Shown: piece after piece, positions 35,501-53,400 of the stretch | Layout of the letters: every line of letters begins with the position of its first letter | How positions within the stretch are numbered: the stretch's first letter is position 1 | DNA from: Paramacrobiotus metropolitanus | Taxonomy: Eukaryota > Tardigrada > Eutardigrada > Parachela > Macrobiotidae | Assembly: GCF_019649055.1 (NCBI RefSeq) | Contig: NW_026570224.1 | Span: forward strand, 2,604,001-2,668,000 | Direction: 5' to 3' | DNA: 64,000 nt | Notes under the pieces: model-generated | Told to the model about the DNA's origin: nothing | Databases searched by the model: none | The model's input: the letters and a program-made list of their open reading frames with translations, nothing else | Made by a program: the position numbers and the translations under genes

Positions 35501-38500
35501 CCGGCAACAATGCTTTGCTTTCCCACGCGTAATCAGCTGGATCGATATATTGGCAATCAGAGAGTTTCATATACGTGTTGAAAGCTCAGGCCTTTGCTAC
35601 GCACCCTGATTAATGAACGATAATAAATGCTATTAATTTTTACCAAACAATATATTCATTTTTCTACTGGTCTTCTTTCCTTTGGACAGCAAAGGCCTGT
35701 CACGCAGAATCAATAAGGCAATTACCATAGGTGCTTTTAAATGTAATTGCTTCATATTCAGCCGCAACATATGATTCTGTTAATTTTCTCGATACAAGGA
35801 GGTAGGCTTCTGTGGTCGGTACAGAAAATTCGGTGCAGAGCGCTCCAATATGTACGTAATCTACCTACCGGCGCAGAATTTAATTAAACGTTTATAATTT
35901 TACAAAAGTACATGTATTACGATTTCGTATAAACAGCAGCTAAAAAACTCTTTTTGTAGGGATTGAATAATTCATACGAAGACGGTTTCCTCTGCTTACC
36001 GTGCCCGGAAGGCTGCACGGAGGGTTGTAAAGATGCCACGCCCTGTATTGCCAGCTTAAACTGGACACTGCGGACGGCCATTCTTGTGGCCGTGATTATT
36101 GTCATGGCATGTCTTCCGGTGCTTTTTTACTTCACTTTCCGCTATGCCGAAGTTAAAGTGATCAAAGCCGCCAGTCCCGTCCTGCTGCGACTAGTATTAC
36201 TGGGCGCGCTCTTATTATATGGACCAGTATGTACTCCTGCAATATATCACTCGCACATGCGCTATACCGTATATTTTCCCGATCTGCCACATATATATTA
36301 AAAAATCCATACCGAACAATCGTATCCAACCTAATCATATTTGATGTGTTCTAGATTGTAGTACTATTTCCCGTCCCGACTCTTGTCCTGTGTAACACTC
36401 GCACTTGGCTCAGAGGCATTGGATTTTCCGTTTCGTATGGTGCTCTCTTGCTCAAAACATGGAGGTACGCTCTGTAATATCTGTATGCAGATAATTCGAT
36501 TATCAGATTTATAGAATATACACTGTACTACGGTCAAGCAAATACAACGAGCTGTCATCCTTCTACGTATAACATTTTTACGATTCTTAAATTAATGCTG
36601 CGCAAGTATTTTCAACTGTACACAAATTTTAAGCATTCAGACAGTTGTGCACGTGATCCGTAAATCAATGCTGCGCATTAAAAAAATAATTTAAGCTTCT
36701 TGCTTCTCATACGTCATTCTTAAGCACTTATTTAGCTGGTTACTATAACCGTATAGTCACTGTGCCGCCGACTGAAGATGGCAAGTCAGACCGGCGCCAC
36801 ACAGAAGCAATTCGCATTAAATAACGGATGTTGTGGTTTCTTCTTGCCGACAGAATCTCCGTGGTCTTTCGCGTCCGGTCCGCTCAAAGAGTGAAAATTA
36901 CGGATAACAACCTCGTAAAGCGGCTCTGCGCGATCGTAGCTGCATTCGGGGCATTTTTAACCATCCGCACGGTTCTGTCGCCGCCGATCGTTAGGACCGT
37001 TAAGACGGAGAACAATCTCAAAGCCTATTTATGTACGACGGATTACTGGGATTACTGCCAAGCGGGAGGTACAATTCCTAACCCGTTCATTTTTCCTGCG
37101 TTTTCACCCTAATCAACACTATTATGATGCAAAAACCGTTTGCACCGCCGCTGTACTGCCATCTCGTTACAGGCGAATTACTTCTGCTACTCTGGGGCAT
37201 CAAACTGTGCTTTGTCGTTCGCAAAGCTCCATCGGAGTTTAATGAAAGCAAATTCATCAGCTGGGCCATTTACAATGAATTTCTCCTCTCATTATTTCTT
37301 AATATATCCATGTGAGTATATTATATATATATGCAATAATATAACGATGATCAATCACACGACTGTTTGGCCGCGAATATTTTTTCCGATGTATTGAAAA
37401 TAGACCAGGCGTAATTGCCGGCAGCTGCTGACCTTTTCCAGTAATCCTTCACGTTTCTATTCAGGATGAATATTTTTGTAATTAGTGATTAGCACGACCA
37501 TCAATCTTCAGTATCGTCAGTGACAGCTGGAACGCATAAACAGAGTGCTAATAGAAAACGTTTTCTGGTGTGTCTGTAGGTTATTTCTTCAGAAGAACGC
37601 CGATCCTGATCTCTTATACATCATCTTTTTTGCTCATTCGCAGCTCACGACGACCGTCGTGTTGGTATTACTGTTTGGCAGCAAAGTATGCAGTTATATA
37701 AAAATAAAAACATGCCTGCATGCCGCTTAAAAACAACTGAATTCTTTGCAGGCGTACATGGTGTACAAAGGTCTCGGGAAAGGTCCCGAGCAGCCGACCG
37801 GTGTAAATATCGAACAAACACGGAGTAGTGGGAAATTTATTACCAAAAAAACCCAGCGTAGTACCTTGCCATTAACTTCCTCCAGTGTTTCCCAGGCCAC
37901 CACGCTCAATACGGACTCTTACAAAGGTCAACTGCCTGGTCACTTAACGCCACAAGAAATACAGGTATATTTCTTGACGCCAGTTGCTAAGCGGTGACCT
38001 TTGTCAGACCTCGGGGGGTGCGACAAGTGCAGGGTGGTTTACTGTCAGCATAATTTGTTGCAGGACGAGTTCAAGCGCCTGTATCTTCAATTAGAATTGC
38101 TCAAATCAAAGAATATGCGCCTTGGCAACCCTCATTTAACCAAGAAGCTCTGCGCCATGACGGAGGCCGCCATGGCCGCCGATCCCTCCTCCCTGGTCAG
38201 CTTTGCGACGACAATGAATCCCGGCACCATCACACCGGCCATGCCCAGTTCACCGTCCAACGGGACGGACGATCTGGTCACGGCATCCGCCGAGGCCACC
38301 GGCGACACCGACACCAACAATGAGCATTCGGTAGAAGACCGGCTACTGCCGCCCGCGGTCAACGCCGTGACGACGCCCACCACGCCACTGGTCACCATCA
38401 CCAAAATCATGGTCAATTCGCACAATGCCGTCCCCCATAGCTATCTTCCATCCAATCAGACGTCGCCCGCCAATTCTCCTTCCAATCCCAGTGCGAAGCT

Positions 38501-38615
38501 GCCGGAAACGCCGCTGCTGACGCCCAACTGTACCAGTCAGCCGGTGGAGAATCATGCTCCCATTAAAGCATTTGATTTGAGAAACAGTAAAAAAGTTTTC
38601 GAAATAACAATATAA
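23585..38615 (+). CDS. GPR158: Class C orphan GPCR of the GPR158/GPR179 (metabotropic glycine receptor) family
   Basis: Eleven exons: 23585-24263, 33429-33600, 34908-35028, 35241-35393, 35960-36226, 36355-36464, 36854-37068, 37173-37311, 37580-37685, 37752-37964 and 38064-38615 (2727 nt, 908 aa). All phases agree. The protein starts with a signal peptide (MEVILMIIFLFSIAVHG), then a Cache-like ectodomain (residues about 50-330, ending PYYDCGGGNIWMMTYTVPFF), an EGF-like Cys module (CEPISGLGFSRGSYKCQC), and seven membrane segments from about residue 400 to 655. Typical 7TM stretches are LLLKTWRISVVFRVRSAQRV, APSEFNESKFISWAIYNEFL and NADPDLLYIIFFAHSQLT. The cytoplasmic tail has a coiled-coil-like FKRLYLQLELLKSK segment and a long Ser/Thr/Pro-rich end. 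In vertebrates GPR158 binds glycine and the RGS7-Gbeta5 complex; the Drosophila relative is Smog. Ligand and coupling here are inference. Intron 1 is 9.2 kb. Confidence 0.92.
24264..33428 (+). other. 9.2 kb first intron of the GPR158-like gene
   Basis: The donor AGAAGAG|gtcagt at 24264 and acceptor gtttgcag at 33421-33428 join exons in phase 1. Both flanking exons belong to the same family-conserved ectodomain. No nested gene with family resemblance is visible on either strand; open frames of 60-150 codons overlap and look random. A CA-rich microsatellite-like patch lies near 32680-32710, and a GC-richer island near 28330-28440. The size is far above the other introns here, so regulatory elements or an unseen exon are possible. 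Confidence 0.6.
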
Positions 38616-39975
38616 TCAAAATTTCAAAATTGTCAAAAGATGTTTTTTTGTCTGTTGAGATGCTTGGTATTTTGTATGTATTTCTCCTCTTGCCACGCAT
38701 ATGTGACTGTGACCTACAGAATATGCGCACGATGATGTACTGTATGTACCAGGCAAGCGACGGAAAGATTATTTCCATACCGATACGGAAATTTACGAGA
38801 GTAGCACACGCCGACGCGCGATGTATGCAGAGCAGTATTATGTTAGAGTAATAATGATACAAATAAAGTGATCGCAAAAGAAACTATTTTGCGTCTGGTA
38901 ACAGTATATGCAGTAACTTGTATTAGAGGACTGCACGTATAACCATAAGTCACAAAACATTAACCATAAGCTCGTAAAAAAGCCCACATTTTATAAGGTA
39001 TTTCACTCTGGGTATTATAAAAAAAGTATTTCGCTCTGGAAAAAGTATTTCACTCTGGGTTGAGTAGTACCATTTAACGCTGCCATATCGAATCTTGTTC
39101 CTGCATGTTGATCAGCGAAGTTTGATTTCAGTTTTCATCTTTCTCGAATCAGTTTGTCAGTTCATCAACAATGTAAGCAAATGTTTATTTCCATCAACAA
39201 ACTTGAGGCGTTCGTACTTACATAATGCAAATTTCAGCATTCAAAACCACAACAAAATTCACTGGCATTCGTCCTCATTCCCAAGTCAGAATCCGAACGG
39301 ACAATTAATCCGTCGATTAAATAAAAAGTCAGAGCCGTGCCAAGTAAGTGCCAGATACACAATTCAGGAGAAGCTAAAGAGACACACACTCAACCACTGT
39401 ATCCCAATAACCACGGCTGGCACAGAAGCGGACAGAAACGCATATATGCCGCGGAGTATCCATCCACAGGAGCACAGCATCACGAATCTGACCCGATTCA
39501 AAGTGACAATAGTGGAGCAAACGCCTGGCTGCATCTGCATCCACTAATAAAAGCCACGCATGATCCTCCGCATCAAATAACCATCCGTCGCCATCCAACC
39601 ACCCATCGCGGACGCTACCACAACAATTCTGGTCCACTTGGTCTCCTTCACCATGCATCTCTCTCACAGCCGCTTTCCAATCGCCAAAAATAATCAATAA
39701 ATGAAAATTTAAAAGCAAAAAAGTTACGTTTAGCGGATGACCGAAAAGCGTAATCCGGACAGTATCCAGAAGCTCCGGTACGGTACGCAAGGGGGTGTCA
39801 CAACAACGCTAAATAAAAATGCTTCAGCGCAGCCAAAAGTAGTAAGTAAAATCTAGCGTTAGCATCCACACTGTTATAAGCAAAAAAACCTTGCCACACG
39901 TCAAAGGCTTAAACACAGTCAAAAAAATGAGGAAATGATAAAAGACACCCCCAAATTAATCCACAACACTCGAAC
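38616..39975. other. Tail-to-tail region between the GPR158-like gene and HIPK
   Basis: Likely consists of the two 3' UTRs. Open frames on both strands at 39095-39790 have no family resemblance and overlap antisense, so I treat them as non-coding. Three imperfect copies of GTATTTCACTCTGGG occur at about 38998-39060. A minus-strand AATAAA (plus TTTATT at 39184-39189) could end HIPK, implying a 0.8 kb 3' UTR. Confidence 0.4.
38862..38867 (+). terminator. Polyadenylation signal AATAAA of the GPR158-like gene
   Basis: Canonical AATAAA about 250 bases past the stop at 38615. Confidence 0.5.
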
Positions 39976-46409
<6,434 letters not shown>

Positions 46410-46509
46410 AAATCAAAATGCAATACGCAAATTATTAGAAAGGACTTCAAAGGACACACAAACTACAACATAAAAATTTCGTTTAGTTTGTCCAACCCTT
46501 CCATCGAGC

Positions 46510-47010
46510 CTAGCACTGACGACGCATTTCCCCGTTGAGTTTCTGTCGTAGAAATTCATGCGAACGTAGTTCTCCGGTGTGTTGTTGCAGTCTTCTTCCC
46601 AGTTCTTTAACGAATGCGATCGCTGACGGACCCCACGTGCCCATCGTCTCGAAAGCGATCGGAACGAAAAGGTAGCGGCCGACCAAATAGGAGCACAATC
46701 TGGATTTCTTTTCCTCTGCTTGCACAGCGGCCGCTCCCGTGGTAGCGGAAGTGGCTTTAACATGCGACGGCCGGTGCGACCGTATCTACACAAGTTACGC
46801 CCCATGCGAGACACAGTCCGCGTTTCCAAGCAAAGGTCGTGCAGCCGTCCGGGCGACGTTCTGTTGCATGAGAAGTACCGCGCGGCTCCAGTTTCGCCGG
46901 GACACCTGCGGACACAAGACTTCCACATAGGATACTGTTTAACCCTCCATGACGCGGATGCCTTCCGGCGGAAAAGGCGCAAGACCGTTCATGAATTATA
47001 ATATTTCGTA
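46510..47010 (-). mobile_element. Decayed retroelement fragment (3' part of a reverse-transcriptase polyprotein)
   Basis: On the minus strand the two overlapping open frames at about 46757-47010 and 46510-46740 read as one broken coding region. The first carries an ERRPDGCTTFAWKRGL segment followed by TCVDTVA. The second carries KSRLCSYLVGRYLFVPIAFE and GTWGPSAIAFVKELGRR. This arrangement is typical of the C-terminal region of retrotransposon polyproteins in many invertebrates. A single-base shift near 46750 and a stop separate the frames, and no reverse-transcriptase core or long terminal repeats are visible, so it is a dead fragment. The GC content is well above its surroundings, as expected for inserted DNA. 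The element family is not resolved. Confidence 0.65.
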
Positions 47011-47492
47011 TTTTCATGTGTGGTTACTGGTTAGCGTTTTCCAAAGGGTGAGTTGTGTGGCTTGTGGAGCGCAAGATAATTCCGAACCCAAAGGTCACTC
47101 GCGCGGAATCCTTTCATCATAATTATTTACAGTAACTTTAGGACGAACAATTCATAAATTAACACATAATTTATACAAATAAAACGAAGGAATATTTAAG
47201 ACATAACAAATCAACAACAAGAGAATCTCAATTTTCTTAGACGCACAACGACCGAGACCCAGCGTAACACTGCTGGTCAAAATTCCGGTTCTAAAACAAA
47301 TAAACAAGGCCAAAAATGCTGCAAAATTTGCTGCCACAATACTGTAACTGGTGCGCCAAATTCTTTCAACACAAGAGGAAATACTGTACAACACACCCAA
47401 AATCGACTATAAACAGCTGTCACCGACATTTCCGCGTAGAGATCCCGTCCAACTAATCTGTACCAGAACAAACACGATAAAATAAATATACT
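47011..47492. other. Intergenic stretch downstream of NIPBL
   Basis: No coding signal that I can support. It presumably includes the NIPBL 3' UTR, though no canonical minus-strand AATAAA is obvious. Confidence 0.3.
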
Positions 47493-50400
47493 TTACGGTC
47501 TGTAGCTTTCGTCCTCTTCTTCTGAATCACTGGTTGACTGTGCAACCTTTTCCCGCTTAGGCCGACCACGTGTCCGTTTAGGAGTACCCGGCTCCAAACG
47601 TCTTTTGGGTGGACGAGGTTTTTTGAAAGAGGCGTCCGCTTTGCGTTTCTTCTGGGGAGTGGAAGACTCACTGACTGGATCTGGCGCAACGGAATTGGAA
47701 GCGGTAGGTGCGGGAGACCCAACGGGCGCTTCATTTACATTATCCACCACATTATGCTCATCATCGTCCAGATCATCCATATCGTCACCGTCCGGTGCAA
47801 CGGAATCAGAAGCGCCAGGTTTAGGTACATCATCACCGGCAGTTTCGCGATCGTCAATAAGATTAACAACAGTTTTAAACTGGAAAAACAGGAGACCAAC
47901 AAAGGTCATACATACTTATGCAAAATGATATTTATAATAATACGAATACACGACTAACCGATTACATACCAACCTGAAGTGCTACGTTCCTAATTCACGA
48001 AGTCAAGATAGTAAATCACATTTGCGATAACCGACACCAGAAATTTTTTTGCACTGTTAATTCAGTAGAAAATGAGGGAAATTGTAATGTCAAACAAAAA
48101 ACAAAGAACACTAAGCAACTTCTTAGTTCTTACCTCAAGGAACTTTTTTATCAGTAACTGTGGTGTCAGGAAATCAGATAGCTCGCCTCTCATTTCACGG
48201 GAAACAAATTCACAAACCGCAGTTGGTTCGTATTTGCAGTTAGCTCTTCGCGAAGTGACTGGCTTTTCCCAAACTTGTTTTGGCTCACTAGGCAGGTACT
48301 CCTTAGCTTTAGCTGGTGTAATACAGTACAAACTGGCCACGAATCTTTTCAGAGCAATCAGCAGTAATGACGGTTGACAGTTTCGGTAGCACTGATGCAA
48401 TTCAGATAGATCTTCCGGTATACAACGGCGCATATTATCCACGGTTTCTAAATCATCGTCATCCAGCAACTCATCAGACTGCAAAACAAAATCCTTCTAA
48501 CATATCCACATACAGCAGTGTCCTATTTACTTTAAGTAATAGGACACATTATACAAGACTGTTATGCATAATGAACGTTAAAAAACAGCTCAAACAAACC
48601 AAATTAACCACTTCCAAATACTAAACCAAAAAAGCGCGCTTCGAATTAAAAACCTTTTAGTACATATTCCCGCATTTCTGGCCACAGCAGACTACCAGAA
48701 TACGAAAAACTATTTATCCCATTCAGTGCCGTGGTTTATGAACACACTCTAGTAAAGACCGCCCAGAAATGGTTATAATTCTAGAAGATACTTTACCTCC
48801 ATTTCCTCGGCGCTTTTCTGATGATTAAGCTTAAAAGCTTTTCGGAATCTGTGCAATGCATCCGGACTGACCATTGCCAGAATTGGTTCAAGCTGATGAA
48901 TTATGTAATGTGGCTCGTCCAGATTCGTGTAATTAAAATAGGCCAAATTATCCGCGAAATACAACAATAAATCCAACGGAGAATCCTATAAACTCTTTTA
49001 TGTAAAACCGGTTATACTTTAGCGCAGGAGATATGCAGCAATACTAACTTTAAATTTGAACGTCTCTAACATGGAATTGATGAGAATTCGCCGCTGTGCG
49101 CGATCACTTCGCAATGCAGCGTAAATATTCCCAACCAAGCTGGCAGGTCCGCTTTGCAGCACAGTGCGATATCCACGAACCACAACATTCGGTTGTAGAC
49201 TTTTTTGAAACGAGAATGACTCTTTTATGCCACTCAGTGCCTTGGTCTGTAAAAAAACAACACTGGTTAAATGAAGGCCGCTCACATTTTTAAAATGCAC
49301 GCATACAGGAGAAATGTTTGCCATTACCGGTAAGATATTGCTAGCATGGTACCGCTTGCTAATTTCATCCAGCAAGTTATTTGCTTTTTCGGCCATCGTC
49401 TCCTCGGGATCGGTGGATATTGCAATCAAAAAGGGAATAACCTGAAAGAAAAATTGAGTCATATCAGTGTAAGTCCCCAGAAATTCCAGAGTACACACAC
49501 AACTGCGCAACGAAAACCAAAAGGACTTCAAATGTACTCTTTCACAACACCATAAATCCAAACGCAATAATGCGATCGATTTTAACCCGGGTTGTGAGAA
49601 GAACGCATACAAACTTTTAATTCAAAATATTAATACACTTTTTCAACCACCAGAATGAACGTAAACCGTCACTGTTTACTACCCGCAAAAACTCTTTGAA
49701 TCTAGAAGTAAAGGTCAAATTCCGCTACTAACATTTTACCGTAAAACGTGCTATTGTACCTGCTGAGGATGGCTCATTCTTAACCGCACGACAATGCCAA
49801 TCAGATCTAAGACATCCTTTCGTATGCCTCCATCTGGATGTAATCCACATTCGAGTGTCGCTTTTAAGTAATGAAAGACAATTTTCCGTGGCAATTCTAC
49901 AACACTCGTCTGGTTTCCCTTCAAATCAAGTGCCGCATAGTGCTCTTGAGCCGTTCCACTCCCTTCCATCATCAACACTTGGGATTCTTCGTATTCCAAG
50001 TACTTGATCAGGTTGGTTAAGACCATCTTCTTGGTTTCTATCCGGTGATTACTGGATGCTAACAATCCATTATAAATGTCCGAATATTTCTTCTGCAACA
50101 TGGCTTCCGGTTTGCGGATGAAAATAAAACCGAGAGACTGCAAGGCACGATCCTGAATGGGAGTCAAAGGATGGCGCAACAGGGATAAGAAAGTTTCGAT
50201 GACGCGGTCAGTTCGCATTTGAACAAAACCAAAACTTTCATGGTCGATGTCGAAATGCTCAACGGCAAGTGACACGACACACATGGCACGCTGCAGCTGA
50301 GGCGCCACAATATTGTAGTCTTTGGTTTCGGCTTTTTTTGTTTGCAGAATCTGCCAAAACTTCTCGTAAAGCCCTCTCACAATCTCATAATTGTGCGTTT

Positions 50401-53400
50401 CATTATTGACGACCGCGGCAAGGCATTCCATTGCAGCTTGCATAATCTAAAAAAACAATAACACACAATCAAACCTGCAGAATACGTAATAAAACACACA
50501 ACGAAAACAGGTACGGTATCCGGTAAAAAAGAGTAATACAGTAAAATTAATCTCCACAGTAAATGTCCGATGCGATTTATATTATCATTCATTGTATTAA
50601 GGATAAACAAACCGTTAAAGAAACATGACAAAATTTATGCGATAAACTGATTTGGTCACTCTCAGCTGACGTTAAAAACTGAACAATTTTACGCTATACG
50701 CCGAGTGCCGACTGTGAATCAACTATTGAAATCTGTTTTTAATTAAATTCGTTGCTATCTGTAGTACGCTGCGGTAGCTAATAAAATCGATCATAAAAAC
50801 AGTAGCAGAATAATCTTACCGGGATACTTATACCAGTCTTCACAAACAAAGCGGCACAACTTTCTTCAATTTGGGCCAAGAAAAAATCGGGTGGATTTTT
50901 CATGAGTGGGACGATCTGGGCAAGCATATTAGCAGTAAAGCACACGACTTTCTGGTCCGATTGTGACTTGAGAGTTTGGTTCAAGAATAAAGGCAACGAC
51001 TGAATGTGATCGGCAATAAAATCCGGATCACATTTGGCAAAAATGCTCAAGGTGAGAAAGGAAGCAGCAACCCACTGACTTTCTTTTTGGTCCATATCCA
51101 CATTAAGATCAAGAACATTCCGGACGATCCTGTCAACAACTGCCTTGCAGGCCTTTTTGGCTGACTTGCGCGTCTGATCATCACCCCGCTTGAGCAGCTC
51201 CTTTACCATTTTCTCAAACCAATGCGTTGCAGACAACTTTTCCCGATCCAGTATCTGTACCACGGCAATGATCTGACTGACACGATGAGTCACTTTGATA
51301 TCGTCCTTGTGCGACGATTCCAGCCAAAGCGCTTGGAAGACATCGTAAACTAACTTTTTAACAGTCTCTTCATTGTCATTAATACGCTTTATAATGTTGG
51401 CCAACAACGGTACACAGAGTTCATGTTCCGGACACTGGACGACAAAGTCATGCAGAACTTTGATACTTCTTTTCCGCACACTCGGAGCAGTGTCTTGCAA
51501 CCGTTTCAACAGCACCTATACACAAAAAAACCAGGTTAAAGTTTCCCATGAAGTACGACAAAGTATAAAAGAAATCAGCCGATATTATATCGTGCAATAA
51601 GTATTACGTCGGAATACTGTTGGATCTGTTCCGGGTTATTTTTCGCGTATGTCCCGATCATTTCCACCACGGAATCCCGTATACTGGCTGAATTATCCCA
51701 CATGCGGCTTTCTACCAGGCTTTTCACGTTGTCACGCGTCATTAAACTGCCATCAGAGTCCATTACACTGCTAACAGCTTTGATTGCTCGAATGCGAATC
51801 TGCATGGAGTTGTCATTAGCCATGGCAATCAGCCTCTTAAAATAAGTCTCAAAATTTTTGGCGAACGGGCGATTAATGGCAAAATGCCGCGCTATCAGAT
51901 TCGCTGATGCCGTATCAACAACTTCCTTGCCAGCCGCGATATGTCGATGGCCATGTTCCACAGCCACTTTCATGAAATCCAACACGGTCGATTTAGTACG
52001 GGCCCGATCATCCATTGTCCTGTTATCACTGTCGGTGTCGTCATCATCTGTTTTGCACAGGGGTGTGGTTGTGCCGTGAGTCGCATCATGGTACCACTGA
52101 GCCAGGTAGTAATTGGCTGCAAAGTTCGGAGAAGGTGCCGAATGCCAGATATAATGCAGAATGCCTTGCTGAAAGAGCTGTTCTTCATTAGGCATAGTGT
52201 CACCAAGTTCGATCAGTCCGTGACCCGATATGGAAAAGGCTCGGTACAGCTAAAAACAAGCTCAATTCAGTATCGGTTCAATATTGACAATACACCCGCG
52301 ACTCAGCGAGTGTCAGCCAATATTCCAATTTTCAAGCTTGCAATACCATAAGCCAAATAGATAACACTGCTTAATCTATACGGAAGCGGGAACAGGGAGT
52401 CCGAAAATAAATTCGTTTTAAAATCGAACAAAATAAAATGCCATTTACAAATATTTTTCATCAATATATGTACTGTACATTACAAAATTCTTTAGTACCT
52501 TTGTCACCAGTTCTTGCAGCTGATCAGGATTTTCTTTGACACTCAAAGCATCCCTTCTCATCCTGGCCGTGATCATCCCTAAGTAATCGATAGACGCGTA
52601 ACGAAAGTTGGCATCCAGGGTCTTGTCGTTGAATTTTTGCATCAAAATAAACCCCATCACGCTTAACATGGTCTCCGCAGCCGGCCATTCGGGTTTATTA
52701 ACAATTGTCAACAAATCATTGATGAAATTTTCCAATAGGGGACGGTAGTCCTCGTCGCCTTTTGCCGCACATTTCATGAAGAAGGTGGATAAAATTTGTT
52801 TGGCGCACCGCACGGACTCATCATAGCTGACCAAAACCGTGGCTTCGTAGTCTTCAATCCGTCCTTGACCGTCACTTCTTTGAACCAGCTGGCGTTTAGA
52901 AGGCAACCGGGCAATACTTTGCACAAGATGTAGAATCAGTGCGGATATCATTTGGATGCTTTCGGTACTGGAAACAACATAATTCCGAAGATTCCGTTTC
53001 GAGCTAGGTAGTTTTGCCAAAGAAGACAAAATATCATCGCAGATTGATTCGCGAAGTTTTTCGTACCGACAGAAAATATGAGCGACCAGTCTTAACGACT
53101 TTAGTTGCAAATCGCGAATATTCTCCACGAAAAAAGCGGATATTCCCAAGGAAGCAAGTTGAAATAATGGCGTTTCTTCCACTGCTCGCAGCATAACAGC
53201 ATCCGCCAGGAGAATTACAATATCTTCGAAACGGGAGTACAAACGCAATATCGTCTCGTCTTTGGTCTGACCGGATCGAGCACGCTTCTGTTTGACTTTC
53301 GCCACGAAGCCGTCTTTTGACTGCGCTTCATAACGGTACAGAGGATCAAAAGCGGGATAGACAGTATGGACTGCATGATGCTTGGCGAAACGAATGCAGG

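Noticed and set aside
36736-36830. Possible exon reading RIVTVPPTEDGKSDRR in the GPR158-like gene
   Set aside because: It cannot be joined in phase 2 to the preceding exon and ends in a stop, whereas the acceptor at 36853 restores the family-conserved KTWRISVVFRVRSAQ.
39374-39790. 138-codon minus-strand frame downstream of HIPK
   Set aside because: Overlaps plus-strand frames of similar length, shows no known domain, and lies where both 3' UTRs are expected.
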